A stretch of 64,000 bases of DNA from Nemertoderma westbladi (taxonomy: Eukaryota; Xenacoelomorpha; Nemertodermatida; Nemertodermatidae): the NCBI GenBank assembly GCA_032718475.1, contig JAUCBJ010006705.1, positions 1 through 64,000 of the forward strand, read 5' to 3'. Positions 9,298 to 19,800 of the stretch are shown one piece after another (the stretch's first letter is position 1; each line of letters begins with the position of its first letter). The notes beneath the pieces were generated by a model that made no database searches, was not told the DNA's origin, and saw only the letters and a program-made list of their open reading frames with translations. Both the position numbers and the translations under genes were made by a program.

Positions 9298-11230
9298 ATA
9301 ATTTGAAATATATCAAACCAAATGCAAATACTAATGAAATGCCTAGCTATGAATCTATAAGAATAGAGCATGGAGAACCTGGTTCGTTGGATACTTTATG
9401 GAAGCCAGTAGAACTGACCACCGAAGTGGCTAATGCTGAATGGTTACATACAGTTAATGCTATTCACAGTCACGACGTTATGATTTACGACAACGAAGGC
9501 TCAGTGCCAGATCATGAGCTCGGTTGAACTCGGTTGATTTATATCCGTGGCCTCACTAGAACCACGCACGTTTTTACGCGTACTTGTGGCAGCACCAACA
9601 GCGTTTTCCCAGCCTTGACAGCCTATCAACGCCGTGCGAGACATCAACAGTTTGTTAAAGCATTGGCTTATGTTAATGACACGAACCGACACCCGGCCAT
9701 GGAAATAGATGCAGCATTAGCCGCGACCCGTACTGGACATCCTCTTGGACGAATCAGTTTATAAACTCGGTTCAGCCATATATTGGGATTTGACAGACAA
9801 TTTCCCTATCGTCCATGACATACCATATCCCTTTGTCGACACCCAAGTCATCCTTCCTTGGGCGCAATCCTGTGGCATTTTCCGGGTTATGTATCAACGC
9901 TACACCAATGATACATATAGCAGAGTTGACCGTACGTCCTCTGGCCACATTGCGTTTCAAGAGTATGGTTGGAACTTTAAAGAAACCGATCGCGAGACGT
10001 ATTCCAAAGTATGGTGATTCATATTCACCTTATTACTTTCAAGGACCACTCACCGCCCCTGGCGCTGTATATAGCTCTATGAGCGTTCCCTTGCACCCCT
10101 CATTAGCGATATACCTCATATTTGAAAACCAAGCATTATCAGGATGGCTTGTGGATGTCTGGAGCCGCACGCTGAGAGCACACCCATTGTTGTTGGGAAC
10201 ACAACTCGCCAAACTCGATGAACTTGGTAAATTCCTGAACACATTTCCTAACCCTTTTCGCCAACATTGATGGTCAGTTTCGCATGAAATCACTGTCTCA
10301 GTGAGAGCTACGTCGCTCCGCAGCGGATGAGCTAGCCAGCAGTAGATTTGCTATATTCCGAGACGTACGTATTTCCAATCTCCATCAATCGGTGATCGAG
10401 AGACCCATTATTAAACCTGGTTTCTCGGTTGGACAAGTACAGACTGATGTTATGGATCAAGCGGAGGAACCAATCCACCTAGAAGTGACCTCAGTAGCCG
10501 CCCCTGTCATGCTCACCCCTGACAATGAGTCCGCCTTGATTGATTGGTATCGCGGGACCGAGTGGTTCACGGTTTGAGGTTTCCGCTATGTGTTATTTCG
10601 TAAACATGTCCATTGTGCGAATTGCGGTCTTCGCACACACAAGGCTCACACCTAACCTGGAGTCCTTTGTGAGCACCTCACTGATAATTGTATCGAACTT
10701 TATTGTCCCTACTGCCGTGTTAATAACGACCATATCTTCTTCTCCTGTTTGATCTTTGCTACCCATTGCGAACTTTGCCAACTCAAGGTAGTCCAAACTG
10801 CCCCTTTGGCCCCGACATCGAGATAGAAGATGAAACAAATGTCACCCAACATATTAGATCGTTGGAAGGATGCGCAGATCTCAATGCGATTACCATGTCC
10901 CGATACGCCGCAGCGAAAGCTCACCTCGGTGTATACGCATTTGCCCCCTTCACCTGCGCAACAGATATTCGGTGTGCTCGGCTACTGAGTTATGAGCTCC
11001 TCAACCGTGTAGCCTCCTGTACAAATACCCGCTTCATCCAACGCTTCCTTCGAGAGATACATCCAGAGTGCATGACGTCCTATGACATAATAAAGTTTAT
11101 TAGTGACTCTCCACTTTATGGTTCACAGTTCCTGGAAGTATATTCCGAGCTGCTCCCACAGGTCAAGTTTTCAGTGAACACGCTCAATGCAAAAGACCAA
11201 TTCTCCACACTCATGCTGATCATTTGCTAA
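9298..11230 (+). pseudogene. Decayed ORFY homologue
   Basis: Conserved blocks shared with ORFY (34050-36320), spread over all three frames by indels: MIYDNEGSVPDHELG; the GLTRTTHVFTR block; a YPFVDTQVILPWAQSCG block; SGHIAFQEYGWNFK; GPLTAPGAVYSSMSVPLHPS; LAGWLxDVxSRTxRAHP-like; the zinc clusters HCANCGLRTH, YCPYCRVNNDHIFFSC and HCELCQLK; and LGVYAFAPF plus TRFIQRFLREIHPECMTSYD. Protein similarity to ORFY is high in blocks but clearly diverged, so this is a different and older element subfamily. No gag, protease, RT or integrase is found between this and its LTR, and no 3' LTR was seen after 11230. Confidence 0.75.
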
Positions 11231-11980
11231 GTTTTCTAAGTTTATTAGTTTAGCCTTTCTATGTTTTTCCCTATGACAAGATAGATTGTCTTGTCTGATT
11301 TCTTTATTACAAACCAAACATCTTTCATCTCTATGCATTATATAGCAATCTCAATTGATAGTATTGAATTTTCGCTAAATGATTTTACAAAATTTTAAAT
11401 AAATAAAACTTTTATGAGGATGAAATGGAATGCGGTGAACGGGCTATTATAAAGGGAGGTTAGAATGGATTATCCAATCAGAGCGCGAGGGTGAGTTAGG
11501 CAGCCAATGAGAGAGCCAGAGCAGATGCGAGTACACGCTTAATTTCTTTACCCGTTTTTCGTTTCAGTGGTAAAACCCATACATGGTGAGATAACGTCAC
11601 ACTAACTCTCAAGGATAGTTATACTCACCATTCAAATATCCCTCGCAAACCAGATTCCCCCAGCATCTAAAGTATTCCACTTCAGTGCAAAATATATAGA
11701 GCTTTAGTTGGATTTGAACCTGCGCTTGCAAACTCTTTTGTAATGTTAAGAAGAGTGAACCAACAGAGGCAACCTGAAGTCTAATCTCTTGGCCTTTACT
11801 CATAAGACAGCGCATTAACTCCCAAGGTTGCATACTATCACTAGCTGGGAGATTAAAAGCTAGTGTATAATAAAGCCAGCAAAGAGCTAGGAAAAAAGAA
11901 TAATGCTATTCTAGGGTTCGACCTCACGACCTTCTAAGTAGAAAACTAAGCAAATGATCAGCTTGAAGCTTGAAGCTTAA
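11231..11980. other. Spacer with a tRNA-like B box
   Basis: No coding signal. A minus-strand B-box match (GCAGGTTCAAATCC, near 11718-11731) lies in a degenerate tRNA-like context, perhaps a SINE relic. A CCAATCAGAGCGCG motif is at about 11483, with a second CCAATGAG about 30 bp on. The 3' boundary of the old LTR element should lie here but could not be found. Confidence 0.3.
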
Positions 11981-11981
11981 T

Positions 11982-13130
11982 CTGAGCCTGAGTGCCTCAC
12001 TGAGGCATAGTCTGTGTCTCAGTTCCTCAGTGAGGGATAGTCTGAGCCTCAGTGAGGCATAGTCTGTGCCTCAGTGAGGCATAGTTTATGCCTCAGTGAG
12101 GCATAGTCTGTGCCTCAATGCATCAGTGAGGCATAGTCTGTGCCTCAGTGAGGCATAGTCTATGCCTCAGTGCCTCAGTGAGGCATAGTCTGTGCCTCAG
12201 TGAGGCATAGTCTGTGCCTCAGTGAGGCATAGTCTATGCCTAGGTGAGGCATAGTCTGTGCCTCAGACCTAAAACTCGAGACTTTAGGAGTGCCTCAGGT
12301 CTTGAATCCGAGTCTTTTCTGTCAGTTCCTCAGTGAGGGATAGTCTGAGCCTCAGTGAGGCATAGTCTGTGCCTCAATGCCTCAGTGAGGCATAGTCTGT
12401 GCCTCAATGCCTCAGTGAGGCATAGTCTGTGCCTCAGTAAGGCATAGTCTATGCCTCAGTGAGGCATTGTCTATGCCACAGTGCCTCAGTGAGGCATAGT
12501 CTGTGGCTCAGGGAGGGATAGTATGTGCCTTAGTGAAGCAGTCTGTGCCTCAGTGAGGCATAGTCTATGCCTAGGTGAGGCATAGTCTGTGCCTCAGACC
12601 TAAAACTCGAGACTTTAGGAGTGCCTCAGGTCTTGAATCCGAGTCTTTTCTGTCAGTTCCTCAGTGAGGGATAGTCTGAGCCTCAGTGAGGCATAGTCTG
12701 TGCCTCAATGCCTCAGTGAGGCATAGTCTGTGCCTCAGAAGGCATAGTCTATGCCTCAGTGAAGCATAGTCTATGCCTCAGTGCCCCAGTGAGGCATAGT
12801 CCATGCCTCAGTGCCTCAGTAAGGCATAGTCTGTGTCTCAGTGCCTCAGTGAGGCATAGTCTGTGCCTCAGTGAGGCATAGTCTTTGCCTCAGTGCCTCA
12901 GTGAGGCATAGTCTATGTCCCAGTGCCTCAGTGAGGCATAGTCTGAGCCTCAACGAGGCATAGTCTGTGCCTCAGTGAGGCATAGTCTGTGCCTCAGTGA
13001 GGCATAGTCTGTGCCTTAGTGAGGCAGTCTGTGCCTCAGTGAGGCATAGTCTATGCCTCAGTGAGGCATAGTCTGTGCCTCAGACCTAAAACTCGAGTCT
13101 TTAGGAGTACCTCAGGTCTTGAATCCGAGT
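11982..13130. repeat. 22-bp palindromic minisatellite with higher-order repeats
   Basis: The unit is GCCTCAGTGAGGCATAGTCT plus two bases, built on the palindrome GCCTCA(G)TGAGGC, with many point variants and partial units. A longer segment starting CCTCAGACCTAAAACTCGAG and including GGTCTTGAATCCGAGTC recurs near 12258, 12593 and 13079, showing second-level duplication (spacings about 335 and 485 bp). Confidence 0.9.
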
Positions 13131-13489
13131 CTTTAGCAGCACACTGAAGAACTGCGAGTCGATCAACCTCCTCTGTAAAGTATAGCCTATGCCATAGTAG
13201 ATGTCTACCAAGTTTCAGCCTCAATGAATTAAAAACAATCAAATGAGATCAGGTTTTTACTTTGATACATTTCGCCCTCTAGGGGCAAAATGGGGAACTT
13301 CAGACTACTCTACGACTCCGTAAAAGATATAGCCTAAGCCGTAGTAGATGCCTACCGAGATGCTTACCGAGTTTATAACAATAATAATATTATTGTTATA
13401 GAATATTTGACCAGTTGTTAATCAATAATTTATTATTCATTTTAAAATAACTTATAATTGTAATAGAATTAATTGTATTAATTAATTGA
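13131..13489. other. Intronic spacer with a diverged short duplication
   Basis: TATAGCCTATGCCATAGTAGATG near 13180 recurs as TATAGCCTAAGCCGTAGTAG near 13328, each followed by a CTACC block. Nothing coding was recognised. Confidence 0.4.
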
Positions 13490-13735
13490 TTGTAATTATT
13501 GTAATTGATTTATTGTAATTGATTGTTATTGTAATTGATTGTTATTGTAATTGATTGTTATTGTAATTGATTGTTATTGTAATTGATTGTTATTGTAATT
13601 GATTTATTGTAATTGATTTATTGTAATTGATTGTTATTGTAATTGATTGTTATTGTAATTGATTGTTATTGTAATTGATTGTTATTGTAATTGATTTATT
13701 GTAATTGATTGTATTTATTGTAATTGATTGGAATT
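13490..13735. repeat. AT-rich tandem repeat (TGTAATTGATTGTTAT-type)
   Basis: About 15 units of 13-16 bp alternate between ATTGTAATTGATTGTT and ATTGTAATTGATTT. It ends about 25 bp before the acceptor of the second coding exon. Confidence 0.85.
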
Positions 13736-13758
13736 AATTGTATTTCCGTTAATCGTAG

Positions 13759-13847
13759 AAAATGAAGAAATAGAACCGGTAGTCGATGACATCGAGGAAC
13801 CCGTAGAACTAACATTTTCGGAGGAAGCCTTGTTCTGGCACAATAAG
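13759..13847 (+). CDS. Second coding exon, the source of the 36-bp satellite
   Basis: The acceptor CGTAG ends at 13758. The exon is 89 nt: two bases complete the Glu codon left open at 6249, then 29 codons reading NEEIEPVVDDIEEPVELTF and SEEALFWHNK. It ends in phase 0 at AATAAG|GTAAGG (donor GT at 13848). The acidic style matches the first exon. The C-terminal F-S-E-E-A-L-F-W-H-N-K resembles the F-x-x-E-x-L-x-x-H-N-x-x-R start of CAP/SCP domains as in myristoylated GAPR-1 proteins; this is a weak inference from one motif. The last 27 nt and the next 9 nt form the unit of the array that follows. Reading past the donor gives V-R-stop, so a missed splice truncates the protein. Later exons lie outside the window. 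Confidence 0.55.
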
Positions 13848-16800
13848 GTAAGGTAGGAGGAAGCCTTGTTCTGGCACAATAAGGTAAGGTAGGAGGAAGC
13901 CTTGTTCCTTCACAATAAGGTAAGGTAGGAGGAAGCCTTGTTCTGGCACAATAAGGTAAGGTAAGGTAGGAGGAAGCCTTGTTCTGGCACAATAAGGTAA
14001 GGTAGGAGGAAGCCTTGTTCTGGCACAATAAGGTAAGGTAGGAGGAAGCCTTGTTCTGGCACTATAAGGTAAGGTAGGAGGAAGCCTTGTTCTGGCACAA
14101 TAAGGTAAGGTAAGGTAGGAGGAAGCCTTGTTCTGGCACAATAAGGTAAGGTAGGAGGAAGCCTTGTTCTGGCACAATAAGGTAAGGTAGGAGGAAGCCT
14201 TGTTCTGGCACAATAAGGTAAGGTAGGAGGAAGCCTTGTTCTGGCACAATAAGGTAAGGTAGGAGGAAGCCTTGTTCTGGTACAATAAGGTAAGGTAGGA
14301 GGAAGCCTTGTTCTGGCACAATAAGGTAAGGTAGGAGGAAGACTTGTTCTGGCACAATAAGGTAAGGTAAGGTAGGAGGAAGCCTTGTTCTGGCACAATA
14401 AGGTAAGGTAAGGTAGGAGGGAGCCTTGTTCTGGCACAATAAGGTAAGGTAAGGTAGGAGGAACCCTTGTTCTGGCACAATAAGGTAGGTTAGGAGGCAG
14501 CCTAGTTCTGGCACAATAAGGTAAGGTAGGAGGAAGCCTTGTTCTGGCACAATAAGGTAAGGTAGGAGGAAGCCTTGTTCTGGCACAATAAGGTAAGGTA
14601 GGAGGAAGCCTTGTTCTGGCACAATAAGGTAAGGTAGGAGGAAGCCTTGTTCTGGCACAATAAGGTAAGGTAGGAGGAAGCCTTGTTCTGGCACAATAAG
14701 GTAAGATAGGAGGAAGCCTTGTTCTGGCACAATAAGGTAAGGTAGGAGGAAGCCTTGTTCTGGCACAATAAGGTAAGGTAGGAGGAAGCCTTGTTCTGGC
14801 ACAATAAGGTAAGGTAGGAGGAAGCCTTGTTCTGGCACAATAAGGTAAGGTAGGAGGAAGCCTTGTTCTGGCACAATAAGGTAAGGTAGGAGGAAGCCTT
14901 GTTCTGGCACAATAAGGTAAGGTAGGAGGAAGCCTTGTTCTGGCACAATAAGGTAAGGTAGGAGGAAGCCTTGTTCTGGCACAATAAGGTAAGGTAGGAG
15001 GAAGCCTTGTTCTGGCACAATAAGGTAAGGTAGGAGGAAGTCTTGTTCTGGCACTATAAGGTAAGGTAGGAGGAAGCCTTGTTCTGGCACAATAAGGTAA
15101 GGTAAGGTAGGTGGAAGCCTTGTTCTGGCACAATAAGGTAAGGTAGGAGGAAGCCTTGTTCTGGCACAATAAGGTAAGGTAGGAGGAAGCCTTGTTCTGG
15201 CACAATAAGGTAAGGTAGGAGGAAGCCTTGTTCTGGCACAATAAGGTAAGGTAGGAGGAAGCCTTGTTCTGGCACAATAAGGTAAGGTAGGAGGAAGCCT
15301 TGTTCTGGCACAATAAGGTAAGGTAGGAGGAAGTCTTGTTCTGGCACTATAAGGTAAGGTAGGAGGAAGCCTTGTTCTGGCACAATAAGGTAAGGTAAGG
15401 TAGGTGGAAGCCTTGTTCTGGCACAATAAGGTAAGGTAGGAGGAAGTCTTGTTCTGGCACTATAAGGTAAGGTAGGAGGAAGCCTTGTTCTGGCACAATA
15501 AGGTAAGGTAAGGTAGGTGGAAGCCTTGTTCTGGCACAATAAGGTAAGGTAGGGGGAAGCCTTGTTCTGGCACAATAAGGTAAGGTAGGAGGAAGCCTTG
15601 TTCTGGCACAATAAGGTAAGGTAAGGTAGGGGGAAGCCTTGTTCTGGCACAATAAGGTAAGGTAGGAGGAATCCTTGTTCTGACACAATAAGGTAAGGTA
15701 GGAGGAAGCCTTGTTCTGGCACAATAAGGTAAGGTAGGAGGAAGTCTTGTTCTGGCACAATAAGGTAAGGTAGGAGGAAGCCTTGTTCTGGCACAATAAG
15801 GTAAGGTAGGAGGAAGCCTTGTTCTGACACAATAAGGTAAGGTAGGAGGAAGCCTTGTTCTGGCACAATAAGGTAAGGTAAGGTAGGAGGAAGCCTTGTT
15901 CTGGCCCAATAAGGTAAGGTAGGAGGAAGCCTTGTTCTGGCACAATAAGGTAAGGTAAGGTAGGAGGAAGCCTTGTTCTGGTACAATAAGGTAAGGTAGG
16001 AGGAAGCCTTGTTCTGGCACAATAAGGTAAGGTAGTAGGAAGCCTTGTTCTGGCACAATAAGGTAAGGTAGGAGGAAGCCTTGTTCTGGCACAATAAGGT
16101 AAGGTAGGAGGAAGCCTTGTTCTGGCACAATAAGGTAAGGTAGGAGGAAGCCTTGTTCTGGCACAATAAGGTAGGTTAGGAGGAAGCCTTGTTCTGGCAC
16201 AATAAGGTAAGGTAGGAGGAAGCCTTGTTCTGGCACAATAAGGTAAGGTAGGAGGAAGCCTTGTTCTGGCACAATAAGGTAAGGTAAGGTAGGAGGAAGC
16301 CTTGTTCTGGCCCAATAAGGTAAGGTAGGAGGAAGCCTTGTTCTGGCACAATAAGGTAAGGTAGGAGGAAGCCTTGTTCTGGCACAATAAGGTAAGGTAA
16401 GGTAGGAGGAAGCCTTGTTCTGGCCCAATAAGGTAAGGTAGGAGGAAGCCTTGTTCTGGCACAATAAGGTAAGGTAAGGTAGGAGGAAGCCTTGTTCTGG
16501 TACAATAAGGTAAGGTAGGAGGAAGCCTTGTTCTGGCACAATAAGGTAAGGTAGTAGGAAGCCTTGTTCTGGCACAATAAGGTAAGGTAGGAGGAAGCCT
16601 TGTTCTGGCACAATAAGGTAAGGTAGGAGGAAGCCTTGTTCTGGCACAATAAGGTAAGGTAGGAGGAAGCCTTGTTCTGGCACAATAAGGTAGGTTAGGA
16701 GGAAGCCTTGTTCTGGCACAATAAGGTAAGGTAGGAGGAAGCCTTGTTCTGGCACAATAAGGTAAGGTAGGAGGAAGCCTTGTTCTGGTACAATAAGGTA

Positions 16801-19800
16801 AGGTAGGAGGAAGCCTTGTTCTGGCACAATAAGGTAAGATAAAGTTGGAGGAAGCCTTGTTCTGGCACAATAAGGTAAGGTAGGAGGAAGCCTTGTTCTG
16901 GCACAATAAGGTAAGGTAGGAGGAAGCCTTGTTCTGGCACAATAAGGTAAGGTAGGAGGAAGCCTTGTTCTGGTACAATAAGGTAAGGTAGGAGGAAGCC
17001 TTGTTCTGGCACAATAAGGTAAGGTAGGAGGAAGCCTTGTTCTGGTACAATAAGGTAAGGTAGGAGGAAGCCTTGTTCTGGCACAATAAGGTAAGGTAGG
17101 AGGAAGCCTTGTTCTGGCACAATAAGGTAAGGTAGGAGGAAGCCTTGTTCTGGCACAATAAGGTAAGGTAGGAGGAAGCCTTGTTCTGGCACAATAAGGT
17201 AAGGTAGGAGGAAGCCTTGTTCTGGCACAATAAGGTAAGGTAGGAGGAAGCCTTGTTCTGGCACAATAAGGTAAGGTAGGAGGAAGCCTTGTTCTGGCAC
17301 AATAAGGTAAGGTAGGAGGAAGCCTTGTTCTGGTACAATAAGGTAAGGTAGGAGGAAGCCTTGTTCTGGCACAATAAGGTAAGGTAGGAGGAAGCCTTGT
17401 TCTGGCACAATAAGGTAAGGTAGGAGGAAGCCTTGTTCTGGCACAATAAGGTAAGGTAGGAGGAAGCCTTGTTCTGGCACAATAAGGTAAGGTAGGAGGA
17501 AGCCTTGTTCTGGCACAATAAGGTAAGGTAGGAGGAAGCCTTGTTCTGGCACAATAAGGTAAGGTAGGAGGAAGCCTTGTTCTGGCACAATAAGGTAAGG
17601 TAGGAGGAAGCCTTGTTCTGGCACAATAAGGTAAGGTAGGAGGAAGCCTTGTTCTGGCACAATAAGGTAAGGTAGGAGGAAGCCTTGTTCTGGCACAATA
17701 AGGTAAGGTAGGAGGAAGCCTTGTTCTGGCACAATAAGGTAAGGTAGGAGGAAGCCTTGTTCTGGCACAATAAGGTAAGGTAGGAGGAAGCCTTGTTCTG
17801 GCACAATAAGGTAAGGTAGGAGGAAGCCTTGTTCTGGCACAATAAGGTAAGGTAGGAGGAAGCCTTGTTCTGGCACAATAAGGTAAGGTAGGAGGAAGCC
17901 TTGTTCTGGCACAATAAGGTAAGGTAGGAGGAAGCCTTGTTCTGGCACAATAAGGTAAGGTAGGAGGAAGCCTTGTTCTGGCACAATAAGGTAAGGTAGG
18001 AGGAAGCCTTGTTCTGGCACAATAAGGTAAGGTAGGAGGAAGCCTTGTTCTGGCACAATAAGGTAAGGTAGGAGGAAGCCTTGTTCTGGCACAATAAGGT
18101 AAGGTAGGAGGAAGCCTTGTTCTGGCACAATAAGGTAAGGTAGGAGGAAGCCTTGTTCTGGCACAATAAGGTAAGGTAGGAGGAAGCCTTGTTCTGGTAC
18201 AATAAGGTAAGGTAGGAGGAAGCCTTGTTCTGGCACAATAAGGTAAGGTAGGAGGAAGCCTTGTTCTGGCACAATAAGGTAAGGTAGGAGGAAGCCTTGT
18301 TCTGGCACAATAAGGTAAGGTAGGAGGAAGCCTTGTTCTGGCACAATAAGGTAAGGTAGGAGGAAGCCTTGTTCTGGCACAATAAGGTAAGGTAGGAGGA
18401 AGCCTTGTTCTGGCACAATAAGGTAAGGTAGGAGGAAGCCTTGTTCTGGCACAATAAGGTAAGGTAGGAGGAAGCCTTGTTCTGGCACAATAAGGTAAGG
18501 TAGGAGGAAGCCTTGTTCTGGCACAATAAGGTAAGGTAGGAGGAAGCCTTGTTCTGGCACAATAAGGTAAGGTAAGGGAGGAGGAAGCCTTGTTCTGGCA
18601 CAATAAGGTAAGGTAGGAGGAAGCCTTGTTCTGGCACAATAAGGTAAGGTAGGAGGAAGCCTTGTTCTGGCACAATAAGGTAAGGTAGGAGGAAGCCTTG
18701 TTCTGGCACAATAAGGTAAGGTAGGAGGAAGCCTTGTTCTGGCACAATAAGGTAAGGTAAGGTAGGAGGAAGCCTTGTTCTGGCACAATAAGGTAAGGTA
18801 AGGTAGGAGAAGCCTTGTTCTGGCACAATAAGGTAAGGTAAGGGAGGAGGAAGCCTTGTTCTGGCACAATAAGGTAAGGTAGGAGGAAGCCTTGTTCTGG
18901 CACAATAAGGTAAGGTAAGGAGGAGGAAGCCTTGTTCTGGCACAATAAGGTAAGGTAGGAGGAAGCCTTGTTCTGGCACAATAAGGTAAGGTAGGAGGAA
19001 GCCTTGTTCTGGCACAATAAGGTAGGTTAGGAGGAAGCCTTGTTCTGGCACAATAAGGTAAGGTAGGAGGAAGCCTTGTTCTGGCACAATAAGGTAAGGT
19101 AGGAGGAAGCCTTGTTCTGGCACAATAAGGTAAGGTAGGAGGAAGCCTTGTTCTGGCACAATAAGGTAAGGTAGGAGGAAGCCTTGTTCTGGCACAATAA
19201 GGTAAGGTAGGAGGAAGCCTTGTTCTGGCACAATAAGGTAAGGTAGGAGGAAGCCTTGTTCTGGCACAATAAGGTAAGGTAGGAGGAAGCCTTGTTCTGG
19301 TACAATAAGGTAAGGTAGGAGGAAGCCTTGTTCTGGCACAATAAGGTAAGGTAAGGTAGGAGGAAGCCTTGTTCTGGCACAATAAGGTAAGGTAGGAGGA
19401 AGCCTTGTTCTGGCACAATAAGGTAAGGTAGGAGGAAGCCTTGTTCTGGCACAATAAGGTAAGGTAGGAGGAAGCCTTGTTCTGGCACAATAAGGTAAGG
19501 TAAGGTAGGAGGAAGCCTTGTTCTGGCACAATAAGGTAAGGTAGGAGGAAGCCTTGTTCTGGCACAATAAGGTAAGGTAAGGTAGGAGGAAGCCTTGTTC
19601 TGGTACAATAAGGTAAGGTAGGAGGAAGCCTTGTTCTGGCACAATAAGGTAAGGTAGGAGGAAGCCTTGTTCTGGCACAATAAGGTAAGGTAAGGTAGGA
19701 GGAAGCCTTGTTCTGGCACAATAAGGTAAGGTAGGAGGAAGCCTTGTTCTGGCACAATAAGGTAAGGTAAGGTAGGAGGAAGCCTTGTTCTGGTACAATA

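Noticed and set aside
11470-11560. 3' LTR of the old element, suggested by CCAATCAGAGCG
   Set aside because: Only the CCAAT box is shared; flanking sequence does not align with the LTRs.
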